Assembly (NCBI GenBank): GCA_017304675.1
Contig: JAFKLS010000016.1
Span: forward strand, 682,001 to 746,000
Origin: Sphingobacteriia bacterium
Lineage (GTDB): Bacteria > Bacteroidota > Bacteroidia > Chitinophagales > Chitinophagaceae
Reading direction: 5' to 3'
Length of the DNA stretch: 64,000 bases
The position numbers and the translations under genes are program-made. Each line of letters begins with the position of its first letter. Position 1 is the stretch's first letter. Shown piece after piece: positions 16,701-25,787 of this stretch. The notes beneath the pieces are model-generated. The model was not told the DNA's origin. It worked only from the letters and a program-made list of their open reading frames with translations, and did no database searches.

Positions 16701-18287
16701 AGGCGGATTGGTAACCTGAGCAAATAATTGTTTGAAGTAAGAAGATAAATGTTGAGGTTGATCGCTCAACACCGCAAGTGGTGTATCTGTTCCCATTGAA
16801 CCGATCGGTTCTTTACCATCAATGGCCATTGGCGCAATAATTGTTTCCAGATCTTCTGTAGAATAACCAAATGCTTTTTGATATTTAAAAACCTGCTCAT
16901 GTTCCAAATGCGTGAACATCACTCTCGGTTCAGGTAATTCTTCCAAACGAATTTTATATTTATTCAACCATTCGCCGTAAGGTTTTTGTGAGCAGATATT
17001 ATTTTTCAATTCATCATCACTGATAATTCTTCCTTGCTCCATATCAACAACAAACATCTTGCCCGGTTGCAATCTTCCTTTTTCAATTACGGTTGAAGGA
17101 TCAACAGGCAACACACCTGTTTCGCTTGCCATGATAACTCTATCATCACTTGTAACACAATAACGAGAAGGACGCAACCCGTTTCTATCTAATGTTGCAC
17201 CAATCATTCTTCCATCTGTGAATGAAATAGAAGCGGGGCCATCCCAAGGTTCCATGAATGCTGCGTGGAATTCATAGAATGCTTTTTTCACAGGATCCAT
17301 ATCATCATTGCCATCCCAAGCTTCCGGAATCAACATCATCATTACATGCGGTAAACTTCTTCCACAAAGTGTAAGCAATTCAATCATGTTATCTAAACAA
17401 GCACTATCACTTTGCCCTTCAAAAATGATCGGCAACAACATATCCATTTCTTCTTTGCTGAAGTATGGAGAGGTGAAACCTTTCTCGCTTGTTTTTAACC
17501 AGTTTAAATTTCCTTGCAAAGTATTGATCTCACCGTTGTGTGCAATGTAGCGGAATGGTTGCGCTAATTTCCATGAAGGAAAAGTATTGGTTGCAAAACG
17601 AGAATGCACTAAACCAAATGCACTGACCAATCTTTTATTTTGTAGATCAGGGAAATAATTTCTTACTTGATTGGAAGTAAGCTGGCCTTTATATACAACT
17701 GTTTTATACGATAACGAAGCAACATAAAACCCGATGCCATCTTTTTTAACGGTGTTATTGATTGTATGAGAAGCATAGTTTCTCAACACGAATAATTTTC
17801 TTTCAAAATCATCAGGATTGTTGATGTGATCCGGACAAGCAATAAATACTTGTTCCATTTCCGGTTCAACACTCAATGCAGTTGGGCCAATATCAGAAGG
17901 GTTTACAGGCACCTTTCGGTAAGTAAGAATTTCTAATCCTAACTTTTCTGCTGAACGATTAAAAATATCTCTGCACTCTTCTTTCAATCTTATTTCTTTC
18001 GGGAAGAATAAAACGCCTACACCGTACTTTCCATAAGATGGAAGATGTACGCCAAGTTTAACACATTCATCAAAAAAGAATTCATGCGGCGTTTGAATCA
18101 TAATACCTGCGCCATCGCCGGTATTATCCTCACAGCCGCAGGCGCCTCTGTGTTCCATATTCTCTAACACAGTTAAGGCATCAGAGATATTTTGATGAGA
18201 TTTGTTGCCTTTGATGCTTGCTACAAAACCAATACCGCATGCATCATGCTCGAAGGCTGGGTTGTACAATCCTTTGTTGCTTGCCAT
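13770..18287 (-). CDS. gltB: Glutamate synthase large (alpha) subunit
   Basis: A 1505-residue GltB. The start is placed at the ATG at 18285-18287, so that the class II glutaminase nucleophile is Cys17 in HDACGIGFVASIKG, after a short propeptide; the open frame reaches 18335 but lacks support. The order is glutaminase, central domain, FMN-binding synthase domain with KPGEGGQLPGHKV, then the [3Fe-4S] ligands in CIMMRKCHLNTCPVG, and a C-terminal beta-helix rich in Gly. It makes two glutamates from glutamine and 2-oxoglutarate. The last about 10 residues (SKNQKSKVKN) are encoded by an intergenic repeat of the form CTTTGACTTTTGATTTTTGC, so the C-terminus seems to run into repeat DNA. Confidence 0.96.
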   Translation of the reverse strand: MASNKGLYNPAFEHDACGIGFVASIKGNKSHQNISDALTVLENMEHRGACGCEDNTGDGAGIMIQTPHEFFFDECVKLGVHLPSYGKYGVGVLFFPKEIRLKEECRDIFNRSAEKLGLEILTYRKVPVNPSDIGPTALSVEPEMEQVFIACPDHINNPDDFERKLFVLRNYASHTINNTVKKDGIGFYVASLSYKTVVYKGQLTSNQVRNYFPDLQNKRLVSAFGLVHSRFATNTFPSWKLAQPFRYIAHNGEINTLQGNLNWLKTSEKGFTSPYFSKEEMDMLLPIIFEGQSDSACLDNMIELLTLCGRSLPHVMMMLIPEAWDGNDDMDPVKKAFYEFHAAFMEPWDGPASISFTDGRMIGATLDRNGLRPSRYCVTSDDRVIMASETGVLPVDPSTVIEKGRLQPGKMFVVDMEQGRIISDDELKNNICSQKPYGEWLNKYKIRLEELPEPRVMFTHLEHEQVFKYQKAFGYSTEDLETIIAPMAIDGKEPIGSMGTDTPLAVLSDQPQHLSSYFKQLFAQVTNPPIDPIRERLVMSLATFAGNNGNLLIEDPLDCHSVALKHPILNNHELEKIRSIDTGIFQAKTLQSYFRADGKPGSLQKGLDRLCRYAVDAVEDGFEVIILTDRAIDSEHAPIPSLLACSAVHHHLIRKGYRGQVGIIIEAGDVWEVHHFACLIGFGATAINPYLALSTIRDMKLSGKMQTDLDPEQLKKNYVKAVCDGLLKVFSKMGISTLQSYQGAQIFEILGLNKSVVDKYFTGATSRIEGMGLDEIAKEALAKHQFSFSRKDIPVDRLGVGGIYQWKRKGEFHLMNPQSIHLLQYSTKMNDYHTFKKYSKVINDQNEKACTLRSLLEFKRTRQSISIDEVEPAENIYKRFATGAMSFGSISHEAHSTLAIAMNRLGGKSNTGEGGEDEIRYEKLANGDSMRSAIKQVASARFGVTSLYLTEADELQIKMAQGAKPGEGGQLPGHKVDDWIGKVRHSTPGVGLISPPPHHDIYSIEDLAQLIYDLKNANRHARINVKLVSKAGVGTIAAGVTKAKADVVLIAGHDGGTGASPISSIKHTGLPWELGLAETHQTLVKNKLRSRVVVQADGQMRTGRDIAIAALLGAEEWGIVTAALIVEGCIMMRKCHLNTCPVGVATQDPELRKRFTGDPDHVVNFFKFITQELREIMAELGFKSVNEMIGQVDNLQVRENITHWKYAKLDISALLYKEPLSEYVGLYKQEEQDHGLVNVLDWKLVAAAKPALEKGEKVKAAFNIVNTDRTVGTILSHELTKIYRSEGLPTDTIHFKFKGTAGQSFGAFNNKGICLELEGDANDYFGKGLSGGRLIVYPHKESTLVAEENIIVGNVAFYGATSGEAFIRGKAGERFAVRNSGVSTVVEGVGDHGCEYMTGGRVVILGSTGRNFAAGMSGGIAYVYDVHGNFANNCNKEMVDLDEVSDDDVEELRSMIDKHYQNTGSTVAKFVLSDLQNQLKNFVKVFPRDYKKVLQSKNQKSKVKN

Positions 18288-18458
18288 AATTGAATAAAAA
18301 TTAATACAGTTACTCTCCGTGTGTTGAGCAAGCAATCGCTATAAAAATAATCAATTTATACCGACGCTTCAGTTGTTAGTGTTGTATTTTTCTCAGGATA
18401 TTGGATGTTGCGTTAACCTTATTGTATTTATGCAGGCTAATGCGTGTTCGTTATACTA

Positions 18459-19751
18459 TCAGATCAGGTAGCCAAAAAGTTTATCATCTTTGTTAATCTC
18501 AGAATAGTCTATGCCTCTTTCTTTCATTCGGTTTATTAAATGTTCATAATCAGCTTTGCTTTGTAATTCAATACCTACTAAAGCCGGCCCACTTTCCTTA
18601 TTCGTTTTTTGCATGTACTCGAATAAGGTAATATCATCTGTTGGCCCTAAAACATTGTTCAGAAAATCTCTCAATGCTCCCGGTCTTTGTACAAAGCGAA
18701 CAAGGAAATAATGTTTCAAACCTTCGTATTGCAAGCTTCGTTCTTTTATCTCCGGCATTCTGTCAATATCGTTGTTGCTTCCGCTAACTACGCAAACAAT
18801 AGTTTTGCCTTTTATCTGTTTTGCATAATCATCCAATGCTGCAATGCTTAATGCACCTGCAGGTTCTACAACAATGGCATCCTCATTATAAAGTTTAAGT
18901 ATGGTGCTGCAAATTTTTCCTTCTGCAACTAAATGCATATCTGTTAAAACATCTTTACAAATGCTAAATGTTAGGTCACCAATTCTTTTAACAGCAGCTC
19001 CATCCACAAACTTGTCTATTGAATCTAACGTAACCGGATGACCTGCTTTCAATGCTTCTGACATGGAAGGAGCGCCTTCCGGTTCTAAGCCAATGATTTT
19101 TGTTTGAGGTGAAAATGTTTTGAAATAAGTTCCCACGCCGGAAGCCAATCCGCCACCGCCAACCGGAACAAAAACATAATCTATGTTAGAGAGTTCATCT
19201 AGAATTTCAACAGCAACTGTTGCCTGTCCTTCAATAATTCTGTAATCATCAAAAGGAGGGATGAACACCCTGTTATTTTCTTCTGTGAATTGTTTTGCTG
19301 CAACAGCACAATCATCAAACGTATCACCAACCAATTTCACTTCAATAAAATCTTCACCAAACATTTTTGTTTGATTGATCTTTTGTTTTGGAGTAACGCT
19401 TGGCATAAATACAACACCATGCACACCTAATTTTCTACAACTATATGCAAAACCTTGTGCATGATTACCGGCACTTGCACAAACAACACCACGTTGTAAT
19501 TGTTCAGCAGGTAAAGAACTCATCATGTTGTAAGCTCCCCTTAATTTATAAGAGCGAACAATTTGTAAATCTTCACGTTTTACATAAACATTGCATTGGT
19601 ATTTTTTCGAAAGACCGATATTGAATTGAAGTGGTGTTTTGGTAACCACTTTTTTCAATCGTTCAGCAGCAGCATTGAAGTTGAATACCCCCCCGCCCCT
19701 AAAGGGGGGGCTGGCATTTTCTTGTTGTATGGGAGTGTTTTGTTCTAACAT
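18459..19751 (-). CDS. ilvA: Threonine dehydratase (threonine ammonia-lyase), biosynthetic
   Basis: A 430-residue PLP enzyme. The catalytic Lys is in VRSYKLRGAYNMM; CASAGNHAQGFAYSC and VPVGGGGLASGVGTYF form the cofactor phosphate pocket. A single ACT-like regulatory domain, KHYFLVRFVQRPGALRDFL, starts near residue 346. It deaminates threonine to 2-oxobutyrate, the first step to isoleucine, and is usually inhibited by isoleucine through that domain. It is the last gene of the ilv operon, 36 bases after ilvC. Residues about 13-20 (SPPFRGGG) are encoded by a G/C-rich palindromic repeat, which lengthens the N-terminus. Confidence 0.95.
   Translation of the reverse strand: MLEQNTPIQQENASPPFRGGGVFNFNAAAERLKKVVTKTPLQFNIGLSKKYQCNVYVKREDLQIVRSYKLRGAYNMMSSLPAEQLQRGVVCASAGNHAQGFAYSCRKLGVHGVVFMPSVTPKQKINQTKMFGEDFIEVKLVGDTFDDCAVAAKQFTEENNRVFIPPFDDYRIIEGQATVAVEILDELSNIDYVFVPVGGGGLASGVGTYFKTFSPQTKIIGLEPEGAPSMSEALKAGHPVTLDSIDKFVDGAAVKRIGDLTFSICKDVLTDMHLVAEGKICSTILKLYNEDAIVVEPAGALSIAALDDYAKQIKGKTIVCVVSGSNNDIDRMPEIKERSLQYEGLKHYFLVRFVQRPGALRDFLNNVLGPTDDITLFEYMQKTNKESGPALVGIELQSKADYEHLINRMKERGIDYSEINKDDKLFGYLI
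19688..19710. repeat. CCCCTnAAGGGG palindromic repeat, copy 1 (inside ilvA)
   Basis: CCCCCCCGCCCCTAAAGGGG followed by more G. It is the first of six copies in 19.7-28.3 kb and is translated within the N-terminus of IlvA. Confidence 0.75.
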
Positions 19752-19787
19752 AAGTTTAAATAAGTCTGATGTTTATTGCATCACTAT

Positions 19788-21281
19788 TTATTCCCCTTTA
19801 GGGGTTAGGGGGATTGCTTTCATTGCTGTCATAGCACTTCTTAAAACAGTTCCAACTTTTTCCACCGGATGATTACGAAGTAGTTTATTCACTTCGATCA
19901 ATGATCTGTTATCAACGCCGTTATCTTTTCCTTCGTTGAAATTTTTGCCGATAACATCTGTTCCCACTGTTTTCATAAATTCTGCCAACATTGGTTTTGC
20001 TGCATGATCAAATAAATAACAACCGTATTCGGCAGTATCAGAAATTACACGATTCATTTCATACAATTTTTTTCTTGCGATTGTGTTTGCAATCAATGGT
20101 GTTTCGTGTAAAGATTCATAGTAAGCACTCTCTGCTTTAATACCTGCCTGTACCATGGTTTCAAAAGCTAATTCAACACCGGCTCTAACAAAAGCAACCA
20201 TCAACAAACCATTATCAAAAAACTCCTGTTCAGAAATTTTTGCAGCAGTTGGAGCCGTTTTTTCAAATGCAGTTTCTCCTGTTGCTTTACGCCATGTCAA
20301 TAAATTTTTATCATCGTTTGCCCAATCTTCCATCATGGTTTTAGAGAACTCACCGCTCATGATATCATCCTGATGTTTTTGGAATAACGGGCGAAGAATA
20401 TTTTTCAATTCAGTTGATAATTCAAATGCTTTCAATTTAGCAGGATTAGAAAGCCTGTCCATCATTGCAGTAACACCACCATGTTTTAAGGCTTCTGTAA
20501 TAACTTCCCAACCATATTGAATTAATTTAGCAGCATAGCCTGCATCAATTCCATTGGCAACCATTTTATCGAAACATAAAATAGAACCTGTTTGCAACAC
20601 ACCACATAAAATGGTTTGTTCACCCATTAAATCAGATTTTACTTCAGCAACAAAAGAAGAACGAAGCACACCGGCTCTGTGTCCGCCAGTTGCAGCAGCA
20701 TACGCTTTTGCTTGTGCCAAACCTTTTCCTTCAGGATCGTTTTCAGGATGCACTGCAATTAAAGTTGGTACACCAAAACCTCTTTTATATTCTTCTCGAA
20801 CTTCCGTACCCGGACATTTTGGTGCCACCATGATTACCGTAATATCTTTTCTGATCTGTGTTCCTTCCTCAACAATATTGAAACCATGAGAATAAGAAAG
20901 AGTAGAACCTTTTTTCATCAATGGCATGATGGCTTTGATAACAGATGTATGTTGTTTATCCGGAGTTAAATTCAATACTAAATCTGCTGAAGGAATTAAT
21001 TCTTCATATGTTCCAACTGCAAAACCATTTTCAGTAGCATTTTTCCACGAAGCACGTTTTTCTTCAATAGCTTCTTTACGTAAAGCATATGAAATATCCA
21101 AACCGGAATCTCTCATGTTCAAACCCTGATTCAAACCTTGTGCACCACAACCAACAATCACAATTTTCTTTTCTTTTAAAACAGATACACCGTCTGCAAA
21201 TTCACTGCGATCCATGAATTCACAAACACCTAATTGGTTTAATTGTTCTCTTAGCGGTAATGAGTTGAAATAATTTGCCAT
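19788..21281 (-). CDS. ilvC: Ketol-acid reductoisomerase, class II (long form)
   Basis: A 497-residue enzyme of the long class. The nucleotide-binding loop is [19 protein letters not shown] near residue 42. Duplicated C-terminal helical domains explain the length compared with the 330-residue class I enzyme. It isomerises and reduces 2-acetolactate or 2-aceto-2-hydroxybutyrate with NADPH and Mg, in the valine/leucine and isoleucine branches. It lies between ilvN and ilvA. The last residues, PLTPKGE, come from a palindromic repeat that also supplies the stop-codon region, so the native C-terminus was probably a little different. Confidence 0.96.
   Translation of the reverse strand: MANYFNSLPLREQLNQLGVCEFMDRSEFADGVSVLKEKKIVIVGCGAQGLNQGLNMRDSGLDISYALRKEAIEEKRASWKNATENGFAVGTYEELIPSADLVLNLTPDKQHTSVIKAIMPLMKKGSTLSYSHGFNIVEEGTQIRKDITVIMVAPKCPGTEVREEYKRGFGVPTLIAVHPENDPEGKGLAQAKAYAAATGGHRAGVLRSSFVAEVKSDLMGEQTILCGVLQTGSILCFDKMVANGIDAGYAAKLIQYGWEVITEALKHGGVTAMMDRLSNPAKLKAFELSTELKNILRPLFQKHQDDIMSGEFSKTMMEDWANDDKNLLTWRKATGETAFEKTAPTAAKISEQEFFDNGLLMVAFVRAGVELAFETMVQAGIKAESAYYESLHETPLIANTIARKKLYEMNRVISDTAEYGCYLFDHAAKPMLAEFMKTVGTDVIGKNFNEGKDNGVDNRSLIEVNKLLRNHPVEKVGTVLRSAMTAMKAIPLTPKGE
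19791..19815. repeat. CCCCTnAAGGGG palindromic repeat, copy 2 (end of ilvC)
   Basis: TTCCCCTTTAGGGGTTAGGG followed by GG, in the opposite orientation to copy 1. It encodes the C-terminal PLTPKGE of IlvC. Confidence 0.75.
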
Positions 21282-21300
21282 TGTTTTATTTTGTTATGTT

Positions 21301-21320
21301 ACCCCCATCCCTGAAGGGGT
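21301..21320. repeat. CCCCTnAAGGGG palindromic repeat, copy 3 (ilvN-ilvC gap)
   Basis: ACCCCCATCCCTGAAGGGGT, orientation as copies 1 and 5. It lies between ilvN and ilvC. Confidence 0.7.
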
Positions 21321-21345
21321 TAAAAAAATTTTAATAAATAATAAT

Positions 21346-21370
21346 AGCTCCCCTTTAGGGGTTGGGAGCT
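21346..21370. repeat. CCCCTnAAGGGG palindromic repeat, copy 4 (end of ilvN)
   Basis: AGCTCCCCTTTAGGGGTTGG followed by GAGCT; the outer AGCTCCC and GGGAGCT are also complementary. It ends one base before the ilvN stop codon. Orientation as copies 2 and 6. Confidence 0.7.
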
Positions 21371-21958
21371 TTACATGCTGAAAACTTCTTCCTGCTGATT
21401 TAAGAATTCGTTTTCTATTAATTCTTCAGGCGGTTGAGCATTTTCAAATTCTTTTAATTTTTCGTGGAAACCTTTACTGTTTTTAATAATGGCTACCCTT
21501 GCACTTCTTACAAACTCGATCAATCCATAAGGTTCTAAAATTTTTACAAGCTTATCGGTTTCCTCTCTGTGACCTGTTACCTGAAACACTGTATAATCTT
21601 TTCTGATCACAACTGTGTTCGCTCCATATTCACGAAGTAATCTTTCAACTTTTACTTCTGTTGCAATAATATCTGTCGGTACTTTGTACATAGCCATTTC
21701 CTGCCAAACAATTTCTTCATTTGTGTTGTAATAAGCTTTTAACACTTCTACTTGCTTTTCAATTTGCCTGCACAATTTTCTAACAACATCTTCTGTTTCT
21801 TCAATTACAATTGTGAAGCGATGAACGCTATCTACTTCAGTAGGAGAAGTGTTTAAACTTTCAATATTGATTTTTCTTCTGGAGAAGATGATGGCAATAC
21901 GATTCAACAAACCAATTTGGTTTTCGGTATAAACAGTGATGGTATATTCTTGTTTCAT
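21371..21958 (-). CDS. ilvN: Acetolactate synthase small (regulatory) subunit
   Basis: A 195-residue protein. An N-terminal ACT domain reads YTITVYTENQIGLLNRIAII and contains SRRKINIESLNTSPTE. A second ACT-like domain begins near residue 95 (IATEVKVERLLREYGANTVV). It binds the IlvB catalytic subunit, activates it, and confers feedback inhibition by valine. It lies 13 bases after ilvB. It is somewhat longer than the E. coli IlvH (163 residues) because of a C-terminal tail of about 25 residues. Confidence 0.93.
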   Translation of the reverse strand: MKQEYTITVYTENQIGLLNRIAIIFSRRKINIESLNTSPTEVDSVHRFTIVIEETEDVVRKLCRQIEKQVEVLKAYYNTNEEIVWQEMAMYKVPTDIIATEVKVERLLREYGANTVVIRKDYTVFQVTGHREETDKLVKILEPYGLIEFVRSARVAIIKNSKGFHEKLKEFENAQPPEELIENEFLNQQEEVFSM

Positions 21959-21971
21959 AATTTTTCTTCTT

Positions 21972-23723
21972 TTAAATCTGTTCTTTACTTAAAACAATTT
22001 CAGCAACGCCTCTTCCTTGCGGAACCATTGGGAATACATTATCTTCTTTACCCACATTCACTTCTAACAAGTAAGAGCCTTTGTGTTGCAACATGGTTTG
22101 TAATGCCGTTTTTATTTCTTCTCTCTTTGAAATGCTTTGACCATCTATGCCGTAGGCTTTTGCCAATTGAACAAAATCTGGACTTTCAATATCAACGAAT
22201 GAATATCTTTTATCGTGAAATAATTGTTGCCATTGACGAACCATTCCTAAGAAATGATTATTCAGAATTAAAATTTTTACATCAACTTCTGTTTGCATGA
22301 TAGTGCCTAATTCCTGACAAGTCATTTGAAAGCCACCATCACCAATTACTGCAACAACGGTTCTGCTCAATGCACCAAATTTTGCACCTATGGCAGCAGG
22401 CAAAGCAAAGCCCATAGTTCCTGCACCTCCGGAAGTGATATTGCTTTTTGATTGATTGAATTTTGAATAACGGCAAGCCACCATTTGATGCTGACCAACA
22501 TCTGTTACAATAATTGCATCGCCATTGGTTAATTCGTTGAGTACATTGATCACTTCACCCATGGTAAGTTCTTCAGTTGTTGGATGAAGCTCTTTATGGA
22601 TACAAACTTTTTCTTCTTCTTTCTTAAACTCATTGAATCTTTCTAACCAGGCAGGATAACATTTTTGTTGAACCAATTCTGTTAGCATGGGTAATGTTTC
22701 TTTACAATCGCCCCAAACAGGAACAGTTGTTTTTACATTTTTATCGATCTCAGCAGGATCAATATCTAAATGAATCACTTTTGCCTGCTTCGCATATTTA
22801 TCTAATCTTCCTGTTACACGATCATCGAAACGCATACCCACTGCAATCAATACATCGCACTCATTCGTTAAAACATTCGGGCCATAATTTCCATGCATTC
22901 CCAACATGCCAACATACAACGGATGTTCTGTTGGCAATGCACTTAATCCTAATAAAGTACTTGCAGAGGGTATTCCTGCTTTTTCAATAAATGTTTTGAA
23001 TTCTTTTTCTGCTTTGCCAAGAATAACACCCTGACCAAATAATACAAACGGTTTTTCTGCTTCATTAATAAGCTTTGCAGCTTCTTCAACATATTCTTTA
23101 CGAACGATTGGTTTTGGACGATAACTTCTGATATGATCACATTTTTTATATCCTTCGTAATCGAACTTTTGAAGTTGTGCGTTTTTAGTGATATCGATTA
23201 AAACGGGGCCGGGTCTTCCTGTTCCTGCAATGTAAAATGCTTTCGCTAGTACATGCGGAATTTCGTTAGCATCTGTTACCTGATAATTCCATTTTGTTAC
23301 GGGTGTAGTGATATTTACAACATCAACTTCCTGAAAAGCATCCGTTCCTAACAAATGCGCAAACACTTGTCCGGTAATGCATACAAGAGGGGTGGAGTCT
23401 ATAATTGCATCGGCCAAACCTGTTACAAGATTGGTGGCACCGGGACCACTGGTTGCAAATGCAACACCCACTTTTCCACTGCTTCTTGCATAACCTTGTG
23501 CAGCATGAATACCACCTTGTTCGTGACGAACAAGAATATGTTTTAGTTGTTGATGGTAATCGTATAACGCATCATAAATAGGCATGATGGCACCACCGGG
23601 ATAGCCAAAGACCGTATCAACTCCTTCAGCGACCAATGCTTCCATCACTGCTTGTGATCCGCTGATTTCTGTCGTTTGTTTTACTGTCTTTTTTTCTTTT
23701 GTTAATGCTAGTGTTTCCATCAT
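21972..23723 (-). CDS. ilvB: Acetolactate synthase large (catalytic) subunit
   Basis: A 583-residue thiamine-diphosphate enzyme. The catalytic Glu is in VRHEQGGIHAAQGYAR; ATSGPGATNLVTGLADA belongs to the same N-terminal domain. The ThDP-Mg motif GDGGFQMTCQELGTI with downstream NNHFLGMVRQWQ lies near residue 455-485. It condenses two pyruvates, or pyruvate with 2-oxobutyrate, to acetohydroxy acids. The start may be either of two adjacent ATGs (23723 or 23720). It is the second gene of the ilv operon, 70 bases after ilvD. Confidence 0.96.
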   Translation of the reverse strand: MMETLALTKEKKTVKQTTEISGSQAVMEALVAEGVDTVFGYPGGAIMPIYDALYDYHQQLKHILVRHEQGGIHAAQGYARSSGKVGVAFATSGPGATNLVTGLADAIIDSTPLVCITGQVFAHLLGTDAFQEVDVVNITTPVTKWNYQVTDANEIPHVLAKAFYIAGTGRPGPVLIDITKNAQLQKFDYEGYKKCDHIRSYRPKPIVRKEYVEEAAKLINEAEKPFVLFGQGVILGKAEKEFKTFIEKAGIPSASTLLGLSALPTEHPLYVGMLGMHGNYGPNVLTNECDVLIAVGMRFDDRVTGRLDKYAKQAKVIHLDIDPAEIDKNVKTTVPVWGDCKETLPMLTELVQQKCYPAWLERFNEFKKEEEKVCIHKELHPTTEELTMGEVINVLNELTNGDAIIVTDVGQHQMVACRYSKFNQSKSNITSGGAGTMGFALPAAIGAKFGALSRTVVAVIGDGGFQMTCQELGTIMQTEVDVKILILNNHFLGMVRQWQQLFHDKRYSFVDIESPDFVQLAKAYGIDGQSISKREEIKTALQTMLQHKGSYLLEVNVGKEDNVFPMVPQGRGVAEIVLSKEQI

Positions 23724-23793
23724 TTTATATTTAGAGTGTTGTATGTTAAATGAATTCCTATTATTAATTTTTCATTCTTAATTATTAATTGCT

Positions 23794-25476
23794 TTAGTCT
23801 TCATCAGTTACACATCCTTCTGCTGCTGTTTTCACATGCTTTGCATATTTATATAAAACACCTTTCGTTGCTTTTAATGCAGGTTGTTTCCAATTGGCTC
23901 TTCGTTGTGCAATGACTTCATCACTTACTTTTAAAGTGATGGTATTATTCACAGCATCAATCTCAATAATGTCATTGTCTTCCACCAATCCGATCAACCC
24001 ACCACTGTATGATTCAGGCGTAATATGTCCCACAACAAAACCGTGTGTGCCGCCACTGAATCTTCCGTCAGTGATCAATGCAACAGATTTACCTAAACCT
24101 GTTCCCATAATGGCTGAAGTTGGTTTCAACATTTCAGGCATTCCCGGAGCACCTTTCGGTCCTTCATTTTTAATTACCACAACATCACCTTTTTGTACAC
24201 GGCCATTTGAAATTCCTGCTATCAGATCAAACTCTCCATCAAACACTCTTGCCGGTCCTTCAAAACGTTCACCTTCTTTACCGCTGATCTTTGCAACACT
24301 TCCCCCTTCAGCAAGATTGCCGTATAAGATTTGTAAGTGACCGGTTTTTTTCAATGGCTTTTCAAGCGGATAAATAATGTCTTGTGATTCAAAATCGAGA
24401 TCAGGAATACTTTCTAAATTTTCAGCAATTGTTTTTCCGGTAACCGTTAAACAATTGTCATTGATCAAACCTTTCTTCCATAAATATTTCATCACTGCAG
24501 GTAAGCCGCCTTTTTCGTGAAGATCTTGCATTAAATATTTTCCACTTGGTTTAAAATCTGCAAGTACCGGAACACGATCACTTACTTTTTGAAAATCATC
24601 TTGCGTAAGATTGATGCCTGCTGTACGAGCCATTGCAATAATGTGCAATACAGCATTCGTGCTTCCACCTAAAACCATAATGATCGTCATCGCATTTTCA
24701 AATGCTTCACGGGTCATGATGTCTAAAGGCTTGATATCTTTTTCAAGCAATAAGCGAATTGCTTTTCCTGCAGCCAAACATTCATTTTGTTTTTCCTCAC
24801 TCAATGCAGGATTACTGGAAGAGTAGGGAAGACTCATGCCCAATGCTTCAATTGCAGAAGCCATTGTATTTGCAGTGTACATACCACCGCATGCACCTGC
24901 ACCCGGACAACTATGTTTCACTACTTCTTTAAAATCTTCAGGAGTAATGGTGCCTGCGATTTTTTTACCCAATGCTTCAAATGCAGAAATAATATTTAAG
25001 TCTTCACCTTTATAATGTCCCGGTGCAATGGTTCCGCCATACACCATGATCGATGGTCTGTTCAAACGAGCCATTGCAATAATACTGCCCGGCATATTTT
25101 TATCACAACCCGGTAAAGCAATAATGCCATCATAATATTGCGCACCACAAACCGCTTCAATAGAATCTGCAATAATATCTCTACTCACAAGTGAATAACG
25201 CATGCCTAAAGTACCATTACTCATTCCATCACTCACACCAATGGTATTAAAGATCAAGCCAACAAGATCATTATCCCAAACACCTTTTTTCACAGTTTTC
25301 GCAAGATCATTCAAATGCATGTTGCAAGGATTACCATCGTAACCCATACTCACAATTCCTACCTGTGCTTTTGCCAGATCTGCTTCTGTTAATCCTAATG
25401 CGTACAACTGTGCCTGTGCTGCAGGTTGTGTTTCGTCCTGTGTAAGTGTTTTACTGTATTTATTGATTACGCTCAT
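23794..25476 (-). CDS. ilvD: Dihydroxy-acid dehydratase
   Basis: A 560-residue Fe-S dehydratase. Cluster and Mg ligands are seen in [27 protein letters not shown] and [19 protein letters not shown]. The C-terminal half holds [17 protein letters not shown], typical of the IlvD/Edd fold. It dehydrates dihydroxy acids to the 2-keto acids of valine and isoleucine. It is the first structural gene of the ilv operon; its transcript begins with an Ile/Val leader peptide and an attenuator terminator (separate entries). Confidence 0.96.
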   Translation of the reverse strand: MSVINKYSKTLTQDETQPAAQAQLYALGLTEADLAKAQVGIVSMGYDGNPCNMHLNDLAKTVKKGVWDNDLVGLIFNTIGVSDGMSNGTLGMRYSLVSRDIIADSIEAVCGAQYYDGIIALPGCDKNMPGSIIAMARLNRPSIMVYGGTIAPGHYKGEDLNIISAFEALGKKIAGTITPEDFKEVVKHSCPGAGACGGMYTANTMASAIEALGMSLPYSSSNPALSEEKQNECLAAGKAIRLLLEKDIKPLDIMTREAFENAMTIIMVLGGSTNAVLHIIAMARTAGINLTQDDFQKVSDRVPVLADFKPSGKYLMQDLHEKGGLPAVMKYLWKKGLINDNCLTVTGKTIAENLESIPDLDFESQDIIYPLEKPLKKTGHLQILYGNLAEGGSVAKISGKEGERFEGPARVFDGEFDLIAGISNGRVQKGDVVVIKNEGPKGAPGMPEMLKPTSAIMGTGLGKSVALITDGRFSGGTHGFVVGHITPESYSGGLIGLVEDNDIIEIDAVNNTITLKVSDEVIAQRRANWKQPALKATKGVLYKYAKHVKTAAEGCVTDED

Positions 25477-25495
25477 TTCCGTTTTGTTGGTTTAA

Positions 25496-25529
25496 AAACA
25501 AAAAACCCGCCTCTTTGCGGAGGCGGGTT
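25496..25529 (-). terminator. Attenuator terminator of the ilv operon
   Basis: On the minus strand AACCCGCCTC (from 25529) pairs with GAGGCGGGTT around a 6-base loop and is followed by T-rich sequence (TTTTTTGTTTTT). It lies between the leader peptide stop and the ilvD start, 20 bases upstream of ilvD, so it can only act on the ilv operon itself. Confidence 0.9.
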
Positions 25530-25550
25530 CTGTTATGTTGTAGTTTCTTT

Positions 25551-25652
25551 TTACATAAAGTTTTCACCTCCGTGCAGTGCAGGAATAATAATGACAACCA
25601 CCACAATAATAATTGTGTTGATAATAGTTGTATTTAATTTTCCTTTTTGCAT
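25551..25652 (-). CDS. ilvL: ilv leader peptide, 33 residues, Ile/Val-rich
   Basis: A short ORF starting at ATG 25650-25652 and ending in TAA at 25551-25553. Residues 14-23 are IIIVVVVIII, and Ile10 and Ile11 precede them; in all 8 Ile, 4 Val, 3 Thr and 2 Leu in 33 residues. The end of the frame (codons 28-30, GGA GGT G) is complementary to CGCCTCC in the 5' arm of the terminator at 25496-25529, giving a simple choice between antiterminator and terminator. Low charged tRNA-Ile or tRNA-Val would stall the ribosome upstream and free that segment. The composition, position and complementarity are seen in sequence; the control mechanism is inferred from known attenuators. Confidence 0.85.
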   Translation of the reverse strand: MQKGKLNTTIINTIIIVVVVIIIPALHGGENFM

Positions 25653-25787
25653 TGAAGTGCTAATTGTATTTCAAATATAGCACTTATGATTTTTCTGCAA
25701 AGAACTTTTTTTGAATGCTAAAGGCAGAATGCTAAAAGCTGAAAGCAATTTTGTTTCGCATTCGGTTTTATGCGTTTAGCATGTTGC

